Positions 50,605 through 62,558 of a stretch of DNA of 64,000 bases are shown here, in pieces. Made by a program: the position numbers and the translations under genes. How positions within the stretch are numbered: the stretch's first letter is position 1; each line of letters begins with the position of its first letter. This stretch comes from Dimorphilus gyrociliatus (lineage: Eukaryota; Annelida; Polychaeta; Dinophilidae): NCBI GenBank assembly GCA_904063045.1, contig CAJFCJ010000028.1, positions 1-64,000 on the forward strand. The letters run 5' to 3'. The notes under the pieces were generated by a model. That model did not search any database. It had not been told where the DNA came from and saw nothing but the letters and a program-made list of their open reading frames with translations.

Positions 50605-53260
50605 ATGGAGGATGGTCTAATTCGTTTAATTAATCATCTAAGTAAATTATTCTTTTGCTTGTTTCTATAATTGGGATAAATCCATTTCTTTTCTAGATAC
50701 TGAGGTATTAATTTGGAAAAAAAAGGTCAAAGATGAGGAGAATCGTAAAAAAGGTAAATTTTTAAATAGTCTTAAAAATTAGTTATAATATCAATTAAAG
50801 TAACAATGCATATTACAATCTTTCAATAAATTGCAGACTTAATGAGAGAATTTCAAAATCTGGAAAAAGAAATTAAACATAGCGAAACTAAGGTTCAATC
50901 ACTGCTTACCCAAAAAAATATCTTAGTGGATGAAAATAAAAGTTTAATAGATAGATTATCAAGTTATAAGCTATCACTTGAACTCTCCAAAAAACAATGG
51001 GAACATCTTAAACAGCAAATTGCTTTCAAAGCTGAAAGACAGCGTTCTGATGTGTGAGTATTTAGCACTTTATATTTTTCCTTTATAAAAATATTTTATA
51101 AATTAGAGAGGGCTGGTTAGTAAATTTGAACAAGCTAAAAAAAGATCTTGAACTTACAAAAGACAGGAGTCTTCAGATTTTTAGTAAACTCAATTTGAAT
51201 ACTATTCCAGAGCCTTCCAAACTATTGGAAATAATTAAAGAGGAAACGGAAAAGCTAAAAATTTTACGAGATGGTGATATTCGATAATTTCTTATTGAAA
51301 AGACAATAATATTTTCTTATATTTTTTCAGCTTCAAGTAGAGATCAAAATGAGTGGATAAAAACTCAAAGGAAATTGTACATTTAACTATAATCTCTTGA
51401 TATAAGTTTAGTATCGTGGTTTTGTGTTCTTAGGGTCTCTTGCTGGGCAATCTACCGGTTCTCAAAGGTATTCCACAAGTCATATGATGCAGAAAACAAG
51501 GTTAGACTCTTTTTAAGTCGATTCTTCTTTAGATTGTTAAAAATATTAGGAAAACCCGCAAACTCGTTTGGAAAATAACAAAATGGATATAGAACTATTG
51601 TCCTGCTTTCAAAGTGGTTTGTCCTCCTTTAATTTGATATAACTTTATCATTCATTTAAAAAATAGATCAGAATATTGAAAAGCAAATGTCAGTTGATAG
51701 AGGTAAGTTGCAAACACTCTAAAACATTTGACAGCACTCGCTCAACAAAAATGTCATAATTATTAGAAAATAGTGATAAAGAGAAAGAAATACAAACATC
51801 TGAAAATCAAGAAACTGTCTTTAAAAAGGGTTATAATTATAAAATATAGTCAAGTTTTTGCATTAACTAATCTCTGAAATTTTATGAATTTAAGATGAGT
51901 GGGTAGGAGTCTCGTCTTCAGTGAAACCAGGCCTACAATCAGGTTAGTTATTGTGTCTATCACTTAAATGTTAGATTAAATTAACACAATTCTAACTTTC
52001 CTAAAAGCCGAAAATGATGTTATAAAAATTCCCTGCCAGGAAGATAGTAATGCAAAAACTCAAAGTCTTGAAAATTCTGGAACATTATCAAATTTTCTAA
52101 AACCCTCATTAAAAATGAGTACGTTAAACTGAATCAAACTATGGTGATCAATAAGTTTGTTTATAGGCACTCCAAGCAGACTTTCATCCAAAAACGCTTC
52201 AAGCACATTCAATCAAAAGTCTCCATTTGCTTCATCTAAAAAATACTCATTAAACTCATTAGATGAAAATTACAAAATTCGTGGAAAGTACTCAGAGGCT
52301 CAATCTACCATCGATATGTCCACATCAGAATATTCCAAGTCCAATACTCCTGAAGCTAAAAGCGATTTTAGATTCAATTTCACAGAAGATGAAAAGACTG
52401 ATATTGGCAAAAATTGCTCTGAAAGACAATATTCATACAAAATACCAAAAGGAAAAACCACCCAAGGAAACGTAGGTTAAAAATTGGCAGTTTATTTTTT
52501 TAAGATATTTTTTTAGGATACCTGGGACGTACCCACGCTGTCATTTAGCAGCCCAGGAAGGGAAAGCTCACTTACTTCTATACGGCTTCAACCCAACACT
52601 CCCAGAAAGCAGTCCCCGTTTAAAAATGTATGTATGACATAGGCTAATAATTCTTTTATTAATTTATAATTATAGCTGAATGGGAGATCTGGTGATAAAT
52701 ATGAGTCGCCAAGATATGAAGAACTTCGAAATAAACAAGCTTTAGAGAGGCAGAGCAGTCCACACTTTTCAGAATCTCCTATGAAAATTGCAAAAAAGCA
52801 AAAAGGAGGTAGATTTGACTTCACCAACCTCATAAAAACCTGTTCACCCATGCAAAGAAATGTAGTAGACAATGATATCACTTCAAACCAGCTCAGTACC
52901 TCAGATATAGATCTGACGATAAAACTGTGTGAAAAAATCTCATCTCCATTTACACCTAAGAGTTCCCGAACCCCGTTAGAAAGTAAATTAACAAGCCCTA
53001 CTACAAACCCAACTGAAAAGACGGAAAGTCTTGATTTCAATTCAAAAGCAGAGGTTAAATAAAATTCATTATAAATTATATATAAAAAAACTTAGTTCGG
53101 TATTGCTTTCCAGGATATGGACACTGCTTTTAATTTTTTGGATCAACGACTTCCTAAAAATGATATTACTGTGGAGAACAATAAATCTTTGTTTGACTTT
53201 AGTGACACTCCCGCTGAGAAAAAGACAAATGATGAATTTCATTTCACTTTTCAAGACTAA
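50605..53260 (+). CDS. Unknown coiled-coil protein with Ser/Thr-rich C-terminal half
   Basis: Many small exons from MEDGLIRLINHLSK (50605) to the end TNDEFHFTFQD-stop (exon 53114-53260). Early exons join in frame through AT|ACTGAG, G|AC and GT|A junctions. Residues about 20-140 form a coiled coil (REFQNLEKEIKHSETKVQSL, DENKSLIDRLSSYKLSLEL) followed by LNKLKKDLELTKDRSLQIFS. The second half (51.9-53.1 kb) is predicted disordered: Ser, Thr, Lys, Asn and Pro-rich, with SPxK-like sites such as FTPKSSRTP and SKLTSPTT. The tail holds two aromatic-acidic motifs (AFNFLDQ, LFDFSD). I cannot name it; coiled-coil plus disorder would suit a meiotic or centrosomal scaffold, but that is a guess. Exact exons at 51.3-52.1 kb are uncertain. 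Confidence 0.65.
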
Positions 53261-53339
53261 TAATTCGATTATTATTATTAAATTTTTGGTTAATTTCATT
53301 ACACCTGCAAGTTGTTAGTTCTAATTAGAGAAAAATCGT

Positions 53340-54863
53340 TCAATAGAATTTCTTTTTCTTAGTTCTTTTAACATTAGTCGCCAAGTTATGATTAATTCCG
53401 TTTGCTCTCCGCTTGTCTTCTTTTAATATTAGTTCTTTCTGTTTGTGAACGTTATTAGCACGGGGTTTTGCTTTTGCTTTTGGTTGAGCAGATTGGTTAG
53501 TTATCAAGTCAACAATTCTAATGGTTAGTTTTATGCAAATAAACGTAATTAAAACTAGAAAGGAGAAACTTAATAACAAGATAAAATAATCCACAAAAGT
53601 CAATCTGAAGATTACGCTTCCAGCATGTGAAAATTCTTTCCGTAAATGCCGACTCCCAAATTCCATTGCATGGTCTATCCAAAATAGAGCTGCCCTAGAA
53701 GGAGAAGGCATAGCATTTATCCTCTCTGAGCAAATTTTACTTGCTTTTTTTGCTTTCTTAAAAGAACCAAGAACACTAAAAGCGTATTCAACTTCGATTA
53801 GATTGATATCGTCCAATAAGATTATATTTGATTTTTTATAATAGGAATTGATATGACTGTAAGTTTCAAAATTTTGAGCAACAACTATAGTTGGTATTCC
53901 AAATGCAGTAGCCATTTGGTGATAATATAATGAATCAACAGACAAGACTACGGCAATTTCCTGAGAATGAGCAAATAATTCGTGTAGAGGTAAATAATCA
54001 CTTATTAAAACATTATCAGGTTTTTCATTTATCTGCCCCCGATACTCGACGATTATGCCAAATGACATCATTCTAAATATATTGAACAGAGATGTAATTT
54101 GCTCTTTGGTGGGTTTGCGCTTATACAAAACAATGATGGATTTTTTCCACTTCTTTAGGAACATACCAATTTCTGGACGTAAAATTCCTTTTGTTTTTTT
54201 TCGCATCAAATTTAAATGAATTATATGTGGAGATAATGGGTAATATTTTGAAGAACAAACAATATCAGTATTAATCATATGTAAGTCAGCCACATCAGTT
54301 GAATCCAGCTTGGAATTGTACATAAATTTCAAAAGAATCCGCTGAAGTGATTCAATGATAAAACCGCCATCAATTATGGAATATTGTAAATCAACAGAAC
54401 TAAAATCAGAGTGTAACATGGAATATCGAATGTTTAAGCTTTTAGCTATGTTTTTCAAGCATATAGCCTCTCTTCGACCGTCGATAATAGCATAATTAAA
54501 TTTCTTTTCTTTTAGGTTTTCAAGCATGTCCGATTTTAGAAATTCTTCACATATTTTGTTTTGTTTTGCAAACGCTCGTTCGAAAAAAGTCAAATATTGG
54601 TAGAAATTTGGAGATGGTACTATAGAATCCAGTCCTCCTTGAATTTTCGCGGGTAATTTATACAAAACATGAGGCATCTGCAAATCTCCTAAGAGAACTG
54701 CATGCTTTGATGATGATAAAGTCAATACCTCATGTCCACCGACAGCGAGAGTATCGGAAAGAGGAGCGAAACTTCTTATTCTCTCGCTGTCGTCAGATGG
54801 CAGTAAGAGGATCTTTGAAGAAAAGGCGTTGGCAATCAAACTACAAAAGAGAAGAATATGCAT
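53340..54863 (-). CDS. Divergent UDP-glycosyltransferase-like membrane protein
   Basis: Single uninterrupted frame of 507 codons in a region where other genes are heavily split. The layout is that of ER UGTs: signal peptide (MHILLFCSLIANAFSS), N-terminal acceptor domain, C-terminal half with LISDYLPLHELFAHSQEIAV aligned to the family's WLPQNDLLAHP, then RAALFWIDHAMEFGSRHLR, matching the usual RAxxWIExVLRHxGAxHLR, and one TM helix (FILLLSFSFLVLITFICI). Odd points: the donor-binding THGGxNS signature is replaced by VLSVDSLYYH, and the short cytosolic tail is extended to about 60 basic residues ending KRTKKKKFY. It may be catalytically dead or have a different function. No pseudogene lesions are visible, so it looks maintained. 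Confidence 0.75.
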   Translation of the reverse strand: MHILLFCSLIANAFSSKILLLPSDDSERIRSFAPLSDTLAVGGHEVLTLSSSKHAVLLGDLQMPHVLYKLPAKIQGGLDSIVPSPNFYQYLTFFERAFAKQNKICEEFLKSDMLENLKEKKFNYAIIDGRREAICLKNIAKSLNIRYSMLHSDFSSVDLQYSIIDGGFIIESLQRILLKFMYNSKLDSTDVADLHMINTDIVCSSKYYPLSPHIIHLNLMRKKTKGILRPEIGMFLKKWKKSIIVLYKRKPTKEQITSLFNIFRMMSFGIIVEYRGQINEKPDNVLISDYLPLHELFAHSQEIAVVLSVDSLYYHQMATAFGIPTIVVAQNFETYSHINSYYKKSNIILLDDINLIEVEYAFSVLGSFKKAKKASKICSERINAMPSPSRAALFWIDHAMEFGSRHLRKEFSHAGSVIFRLTFVDYFILLLSFSFLVLITFICIKLTIRIVDLITNQSAQPKAKAKPRANNVHKQKELILKEDKRRANGINHNLATNVKRTKKKKFY

Positions 54864-55626
54864 AATGATCTCCTTGTGTTCTAAGATGTAAAATCGGCTA
54901 TATGAAAGCTTTCAGAAAAAGTCGACAAGTAATAAAAACGTTCATTAGATATTCCACCGGCTCTTCGCTTGAAGACCCACACCGGATATGGTTACGGCGG
55001 AAGAGTCGAAAGTTAAACCCCAGTCGTGAGTAGCGCCATCTGTATTGAAGTTATTGAACATAATAGTAGAGCACCAGTCCAAGTTAGGCAGTTTTATAAT
55101 GAACAAACGGTCAAAAATACATGACACAAAAACATGTTTACAATGTCAGACATTTGGATTATTTTATCAGCTTTTCAAATTAAGCATAACATTCCAGATC
55201 TCTTGCATTTTGTTTAACGAAGGCAATTGCAGATAATTCCTTGCAAAACTCTTCTAATAAAATAATAGTTAGAGCAAGTTGATTATTCGGTCCGCTGAAA
55301 AAAGATGGAAAGAGCTTTTATTAAAAGAATGAAATGATATTAACAAGTTTTTAAGAAAATTAAGAGTGGATAGATTGTTAGCCATCTTCAAAAGAACCGT
55401 AACCAAATTAGGAAATAGAAACTGTTGTTTTGATATTAGCAGAACCAAAATTATACTCACGATGATACTAAACGATTTGTGGCCACTCTGCATACATAAA
55501 ATTTACTTAAAATTATATTTATTAACTATTGACTTTAATGATAATTAGATGTTTTAATTAAAAAGCAGAGACATATTTTGACGGCCTGTAATGGATCTTA
55601 ATTTATGCTAACAACGTTATTAAAAT
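54864..55626. other. Intergenic region
   Basis: No coding exon supported. It contains GCGCCATCTGTA (55033-55044), a CTCF-like motif, between the UGT-like start and the FHIP2 stop. Short open frames on both strands are AT-biased and unlike known proteins. Confidence 0.5.
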
Positions 55627-58448
55627 ACTAGTTTTTATAGCTATCCTTTGAATGGAATAAAGCCAGATCACTTTTGGATATATTGTTGTTAGGAAAAATA
55701 GAAACATACTTTTTCAAGGGAGTGTTTTGAGTCCCCATTAAGTCCGATCTTGTTTTTTCAAGTGTTTTACAGAAGTCAGGGGGGCAGCGTACTTTCACAT
55801 CTTCTATTATCTGTCATGTTATTTTAGATAAATTACTCAGAAATAAATTCCTTTTTATCATTCTAAACCTTTTTTAGCACTGTATAATAAGATCTGGCGC
55901 CGATTGTCAGATTTGTCAAAGAAGAAATTAGCAGTTCGTCAATCAGAACATGGGGAATAAGACCCAATCTCGATGCAACCAAAGTAACTTGTAAATTAAC
56001 CGCATAACTCTGAAGAGGAGCATGTGAGAAATAACTGATAATATATGCATATGTAGAAGGAATAAAAACCTGTGTCAAAGTCCTACTTAGTTTATCTAAC
56101 AAAACTTGTAGGAAATCAGATTCTTTATAACCTCTCTCTATTGAATTAACAATGTCGACATCCTGAGGAGTTTTCGGCCATGGTTTGGCTAAACACTGAG
56201 ATTTAATCAACGAATACTGAAAATTTATCTTGCTTTTAATGAAACGTTTTAAGAAAAATTATGCTTTAAAAACCTGTGTTTGAGCATCTTGGATATACGC
56301 ATCAAAAGCACAATCAGAATTAGCAATAGAACTTTGAAGTTCTTCCGGTATTAGATTTAGATAGCTGCGCAGATAGAATCAACAATAAAGATAAGCTATT
56401 GTTTTTGATAAGATTACCTGCAAACTGTGTTATGCAGCGAAAATCGATCGTCATCGTCGTCTTCATCTTCAATAACTAAATGAGAAGTTGCCTTCTCTAG
56501 TTCTTCACTGCTTTCTTTATCCTCTTCAGCTTCATCGATGCTACTGTATTTTTCAGTTTCTCCATTAATTTTAACAGCTGGCGGAATCACATAAAGTCTT
56601 TGTTTGAGGCAGTCAAGTATCAAAATATCAAGCACAGTGTCAGAACACTTCATGATTAAAGTCTCAAAAACTTTAAGAGTTATTATAGTAAGCTGGAATA
56701 ATAAAGATAAGCTACGTCAACATATTTACTTTACGCAGCAGCCTACCTCGTCGCAAACATGATTACATCTCACCAGCAAAAACTTATATAATGTATTCTC
56801 ATGATTGGCTCCTTTTGCAGAATTTAGATTAAATATAAATGAAATGAGCGCTGAAAAATATGTCAGTTTTACTGTCTAAATAACAAAAATATTCTAATAT
56901 AGACTTTGCAAGAGTATAGGAGAAGATATCACTTGTATAAACCTAATCAGCAGACACGTAGCTGTTATAGCTTTCTGTTCACAACTAAAAATATTGTACA
57001 TAGTCTGATTATTAATTTAAGTTTTAAAATATTGCACTCTTACGCTTGCAAAAATGCTGGAAGAAAAGTTCCCTTGAAAAAAATTGAGCTAATAGCTGAG
57101 GCTAAAGCTTGAGCAACAGATGGCTGAGCAGAGGCAATCAGACGGTCAGCGTAATCTAACCAAGAGAGAAAATCTACTAGCACTTGTTTACCCTTGAAGT
57201 GATGTTCGTTGGCTTGTGATCCACGCAATCTGATAGGTTATAGAAAGGAGACATAAAAATAAATTTGACCAAATAAAAACCCTACCCCCAAGCTACATAA
57301 ATATGCTCGACATCAGCAGGATCAAGTATATCTGGTATTTTATTATACTGTGTAACAAGTAGATGAGTCAGAGTTTCACAGAATTTTGTATGCTTTATTA
57401 AAGCCTTTGTGCAAGATATGTGTGCTACGCTGGAAATTAAGAATAATCCTTCGCACGCTTTTACAACAACACGAGAATCCTGAAATAGAGATATTAAAAC
57501 TATAAAGCATAAATCAAGGGAAAAAATGATATTACCGGGCTCTGAAGTAACAGCAGTAGTGAGTCAACAAGTGGAAAGGACACCTGATTTTCAAAATTAT
57601 CATTAGACGATTCACTTTCAGTTCCATTGACGTTTGAGCAAAGAGTGTAAGATCCCTGAAAAATAAACAGACTATAGCGATATAGCTAATAGAGAAATAT
57701 CTTCTAACTTGAATAAACAAAGGAGCCAGATTCGGGAATAACATAAACTTTGAGCAAACTGTTGATAGGAAGGCCACTTCGTCAGTCTCAGTAGGTGCCG
57801 CTAATGTTTCTCCGCATAATATTATTAACTTCTGCAATTAATATTTATTTGAAATTAGGTAAATTCAGTAAATAATGCAATTAGCCTCACGTTGATAGGA
57901 TGATAAACATTAACTTGGGGCAGCAATTGATGTTTATGCTTTTGCAAAAGTTTTGTGCAAAACTGTAGCACTGCTTGTTTCATACCAGGGGGAACCTGTT
58001 TAAAAATAATGTGAATTCGACAAACACGTTGTTAGCATAATTTACATCAGTTTTCCCAAGAGTAGACAGTGTAAGCAGAACTTTATCTTGCAGTAAATAT
58101 TCCAAACAAGGCCCTGTTGATGAATCGCCCCCATCCTCTTCTAAAAGAAGAGAAAGCATGCGATCCAAGCATGATGGAATATGAGTTTGTTCTATGGAAA
58201 CTTTGTGAACTGCGAATTATTTTTAGCTATATTATAAGGCTAAGTTTTATATTATAAATAAAAACCTTGAGTAGATACGTAGTATGAATTTATCTGCCTC
58301 ATACTTTTGATAAATTCTTGAACAGTTGTGGGTTTTGGAGATGAAGACATCTTTAAAGATCAAAAACTATATACTTTTGGCAGTTACGTAAAAATGAACT
58401 TACCGTTTCAACAGCATTATGCAATGCCCTACTAAATCTCTGAAACAT
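55627..58448 (-). CDS. FHIP2A: FHF complex subunit HOOK-interacting protein 2 (FAM160B)
   Basis: FHIP proteins link HOOK adaptors and dynein to vesicles. First exon 58404-58448 (MFQRFSRALHNAVET), next 58266-58350, then an exon starting at 58209. The protein follows FAM160B through IPSCLDRMLSLLLEEDG, TGPCLEYLLQDKVLLTLSTL, PPGMKQAVLQFCTKLL, LCGETLAAPTE, VVVKACEGL and FLSWLDYADRLI, then an acidic stretch (EDEDDDDD) and a C-terminal helical part (NLQVTLVASRLGLIPH). The open frame stops at 55863, but a good acceptor at 55811 adds an exon, 55627-55810 (IIEDVKVRCPPDFCKTLEKT...), which restores the family's C-terminal length. FHIP2A or 2B cannot be separated here. Divergent from EXOC3 with 660 bp between starts. 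Confidence 0.88.
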
Positions 58449-59108
58449 CTTTGCAAAAATTAAACACGCATATTAGGAGAAACGCAATAATATGATTGTG
58501 TTGGATTATCAATCCGTTTTTATCGATAATCTATAAGAACATCTGGAAAGAAACAAACTCAGAATAGTTCCTCTGCTAACCGTTATTCGCAGCGCTACTG
58601 GTAAAACTAAAAGATGAGCGGAGTTGTCCTCTTTTTTATAAATAGGTATATTGTACATCTGTTATGTCCAATCACTTTTCTACCTTTTTTGTATAGTTCC
58701 TATATTTCGACTTTATAAGCAACTATAACCAACTTAAAGGTAAAGCAGGCAATATATAAGCTTATATCAACAATCTTTATATAATGTAAAGATGATAATT
58801 AAATTTCAAATAAAGCTATAAAAACCATGATTTAATCTTCAAATGTACGATTTGGTTTTGAGCGATAAATAGTTAATAGGCGGTTTTCCTGACAAAAAAG
58901 GCTGTAACATCTGACTTCATCTCTTCGAACTTTTTACAATCTCATTTTACATTGATAAAAATAAGTGCCATTTTTTATAATAGTGCTGGGATCTCATAAC
59001 TATTGTTCATTTTTTAAATATCTATATTAGAAAAATAATTTAAGCTTTTTTCTCTTTTAGGAGGTTTAAGCTGTTTTTCATCAACAAAGAGCTGATAGTC
59101 TTTTCAAT
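58449..59108. promoter_or_regulatory. Shared upstream region of FHIP2 and EXOC3
   Basis: 660 bp between head-to-head start codons, AT-rich, no coding exon. A bidirectional promoter is plausible from geometry alone. Confidence 0.35.
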
Positions 59109-62100
59109 ATGCTCAACAAAGTAAGTAGAAGGTCAGATATGTAAGAAAAAACTTAAGAAATTAAAAAATTTTTTAAATTAATTATTTCTAGTCATCTTAT
59201 CAAAATGAGCTGGATTCAATTGAAAGACAAGCTCGTGGTAACGCCAAGAAAACGCTTTCTGAGTTACTTCGGCTGCCAGAGAATCTAGAAAAAGTGGAAT
59301 TTCATAGGGAAACGGTTGCACAGAAAAAGGTATTATCTGAAAATTAACAAATTAAATCTTATAATAGCTGTTGTTCACATCTTATGTACAGAGTTCTGTA
59401 GAAGCAATGCTGAAATCTGCTGTTGAGTCAAATTTAGACGGTGTAAAAACTGGTTTGACTCAGCTCTCAAAAGCTCAGAATGATATAATGGCTATAAGAG
59501 ATAATCTGAAAGAAATTGCGAAAATTTTCGGTGATGTTAAAGAAGCTAGTAGAAAGTTAGAAAAAGTTAAAGAAGAAAATTCTCGACATTCTCTTTTAGC
59601 AACAGCAGTTGATAACGTAAAATATATATTTAATGTCCCTGAATGCGTGAAATCATGTCAGAAAGCTATTGATGAAAGTCGATTGCTTCAGGCTCATAAA
59701 TTGTGAATATAGAAACATCAATTTAATTTAGCATAACTAAATTTCTTTTTGCAGATTATGTGATTTGGAGACGTCACGAAACGATCTTCTTTTAGAATTA
59801 CATAATCATCAAACAGAATCTTCAACTGAACAATTCAAGGTATAGTTTCTATCTTCAAAGGAAAAGGTTTTTTATCGTTCTGTATTTCTTTCTCAGAGAG
59901 TCAGAAATTATTTTGAACAAGTTCAAAATTTAAGAGGATCGTTGGAAAAGCAATTATTTATGATATTGTCGCGAGTTCTAGATGGTGTTAAAAAAGAACC
60001 TAAGATGATAGTAAACGTTTTGAGGATTATTGAGAGAGAACAAATGTAAATTATCCTTTTCTATTTTATCAAAGTAGTGCTAAAATATTCCCTTTTAGGG
60101 CTGATAATTTATTTATATCACAATACGACACCTATGGCTTCCTACCACCCGGTAGACCTTTAAAATGGCGAAATAGGTGTTTCGAAACCCTTCAGAAAAC
60201 AGTTTCAGAAAGGTAAAATATGGAATTTGAATTGAATTCCATCCGAATGCTTACTTTTGTATTTGAAATAGAATATCAGCAAATCAAGCAGCCGACAGAT
60301 CACAAGAGTCGAGATGGATTACTATAAATTTAGAACATATTCGACAGGCCACATTAAATGATTTAAGAACTGTTAATGTAACTATTAAAAGAGTAATATT
60401 AATTTTTATAGAGTTTTAATGATGTATTCTTAAACATTTAGATGCACTGCCAGCATACTTTTCCTCCAGTTTATAAAATACAAACTAGATTTCTTCAAAT
60501 GTACCATGAAGCAATTTCCAAACACGTGAGCTCTATTTTATGGATATATTAAGTTTTTCATATATAATTTATATTTAAATAGTTAGAAGAATTAATTGAT
60601 AAAGACTTGACCACTAGAGAAGAAATTTTCGAAATTTTATCTTGGGAATCTGAATATTATTCCGAAGGGTTAATGAAACATTCAACTCTAAGTTTTGATC
60701 TCACTGGTTTAAAACCTCTAATATCTGAAAAGCTTAAGTTAGACTTAAAGGACAAGTACATTCGTTTAACAAAAACGGAGTTGACAAATTATCTGAATAA
60801 CACTTTACGCTTGGAGAAAGGGGTATAGTTTTATTAGGTTTAACTCACTGAATATTTCAAGTTAACTTTCTCCTACAAAAGGAATGGATAGATAATTCTA
60901 AAGAACCCAGTTCAGACTCTGAAGGACATTTCAAGACAGAGCTACCCTATTTAATATCATCGTATTGTGAGAGAACAGTAAGTGAAATTTCCCACGATAT
61001 ATAGGCGTTTAAGTAACCTCCTCATAGATGAATGAAGCAAAGAGTATTTCGGACGACCTAGCGACAGAAGTTATGAACATTTGGGCGGAAGAAATGGAAC
61101 ATTTCCACCGTTCATATTTAGGTTTATATCTTATATATCAAAAGTTCTATCATATCATATTAATTTTCACAGCCGCCCTGAAAGACTTCAAAGATAATCA
61201 TACAGGAAATAGGCAAAAATATAGCTTTTATGTGCAACAAATTATAGCCAATGCCAACAGTTGCGAAAGTATAGAACAGGTTTGTTTGTCAATAAATTGC
61301 ATTAATATTTATAATGTAATCTTTAGTATGCTTATTTTTTCTTGTCTTCAGTGTCTAATAGGACATCGGCGAAGGTTCACTCCATCGAAGACTTACTCTC
61401 TAGAAGATAGCAAGTTGGACAAAGCAATGGTTAATTATAAGGCCTTATCTAAAACACTTTGTAAGGACTATCTTATGGAAGAATTAGCTGAAGATATAAA
61501 ACAATATAAGTCAGTATTATTTACTGCTAAGTGGATTGGATCAAATGAAGTTATGCAAACAATCAATGCCACAATAGAGGATTATAATAATGATTTCAGA
61601 CACTTAAATGATGATTTACATTTATATTTGATGTCTGAAATTAAACGTGATATTCAAACATTTTACTATAGAAGCATGTTTTCACCGTAAGCTACAATTT
61701 TAAATACAAAATACCAAATAAATATTAACACCATTTCTTTTCTCTACAGTAAAATAGCGTTCAAATCTCCAGAGCAAAGAAAGCAAGTCTGTGATCAAAT
61801 TCAGATTGAGATATCATCAACATTGATTCTGTTTAATAAAATCTGTCCTAGATGTGTCAATGTAAGTATAAAATTTACTAATTACATGCTGTCCTTACCT
61901 AAATATTATCTTTTGGATTTTAGGAGAATGATCCTTTCTCAGAAACTATTGTCAAGTACATTTTGGAGCCTATTATAATGACAGACACAGAACTTTTATC
62001 TATGGCTTTAGAATTAATAAAAACTCACGTACTAGGTCTAAAACTGGAAAAACTTACTGGTTTCTTAGCAATGAGAGAGGATTTGAATAAGAGTGCTGCC

Positions 62101-62247
62101 GAGGCAGTAAGTATAATTTTTATTCAACATGCGAAACAAATATCATTGTTTTACTTTTTGCAGAAAATAAAGGAAATTATAGAGGATAGCGCCGGAAAAA
62201 CTGATGACAAATATCTGAACACAGATAATTTCTTCTCCAAAATCTAA
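59109..62247 (+). CDS. EXOC3: Exocyst complex component 3 (Sec6)
   Basis: Exocyst subunit that tethers secretory vesicles to the plasma membrane. The first coding exon is only 12 nt (MLNK, 59109-59120, donor GTAAGTAG). The next encodes LRLPENLEKVEFHRETVAQK, matching the human LQRPDQLDKVEQYRRREA region. Then SVEAMLKSAVESNLDGVKTG, AVDNVKYIFNVPE, SRLLQAHKL, VNVLRIIEREQ and GFLPPGRPLKW, all in EXOC3 order. The C-terminal half continues through AEEMEHFHRSY, GSNEVMQTINATIEDY and SPEQRKQVCDQI to FFSKI-stop. About 14 or more exons with introns of 50-90 bp. The start methionine is the only ATG directly before that donor, but an upstream non-coding exon cannot be excluded. Convergent with CIAO1, 311 bp between stops. 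Confidence 0.9.
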
Positions 62248-62558
62248 ATTTTCCAAACTGTTATCACTCTTTATATTTTTGAAAGGCCATCTATTTATTC
62301 TCATTAAATGTTTTAAATTTTATATTTGTAATCATGAATGAGCAAATCTTTAGTTGCTTCGCTTTTTCAATATTAAATTATTGTTAACTTTCAATTAAAA
62401 TGAATAACGAATGTACAATTAGAACTTTTATTTGTTCAAAAATAAATTTCAATAAAGAATTCTACAAATATAAAAATATAAGAGAATACTGAATAAATCT
62501 ATTATTTAAAATCAATCGAGTAATATTTAGAAATCATTAGCAATTAGGGGAGAATTTA
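62248..62558. other. Convergent 3' region of EXOC3 and CIAO1
   Basis: 311 bp, AT-rich, with AATAAA-like signals on both strands. It presumably holds both 3' UTRs. Confidence 0.5.

Noticed and set aside
52588-53040. 150-codon minus-strand frame
   Set aside because: Antisense to exons of the coiled-coil gene whose plus-strand splice junctions and stop are coherent.
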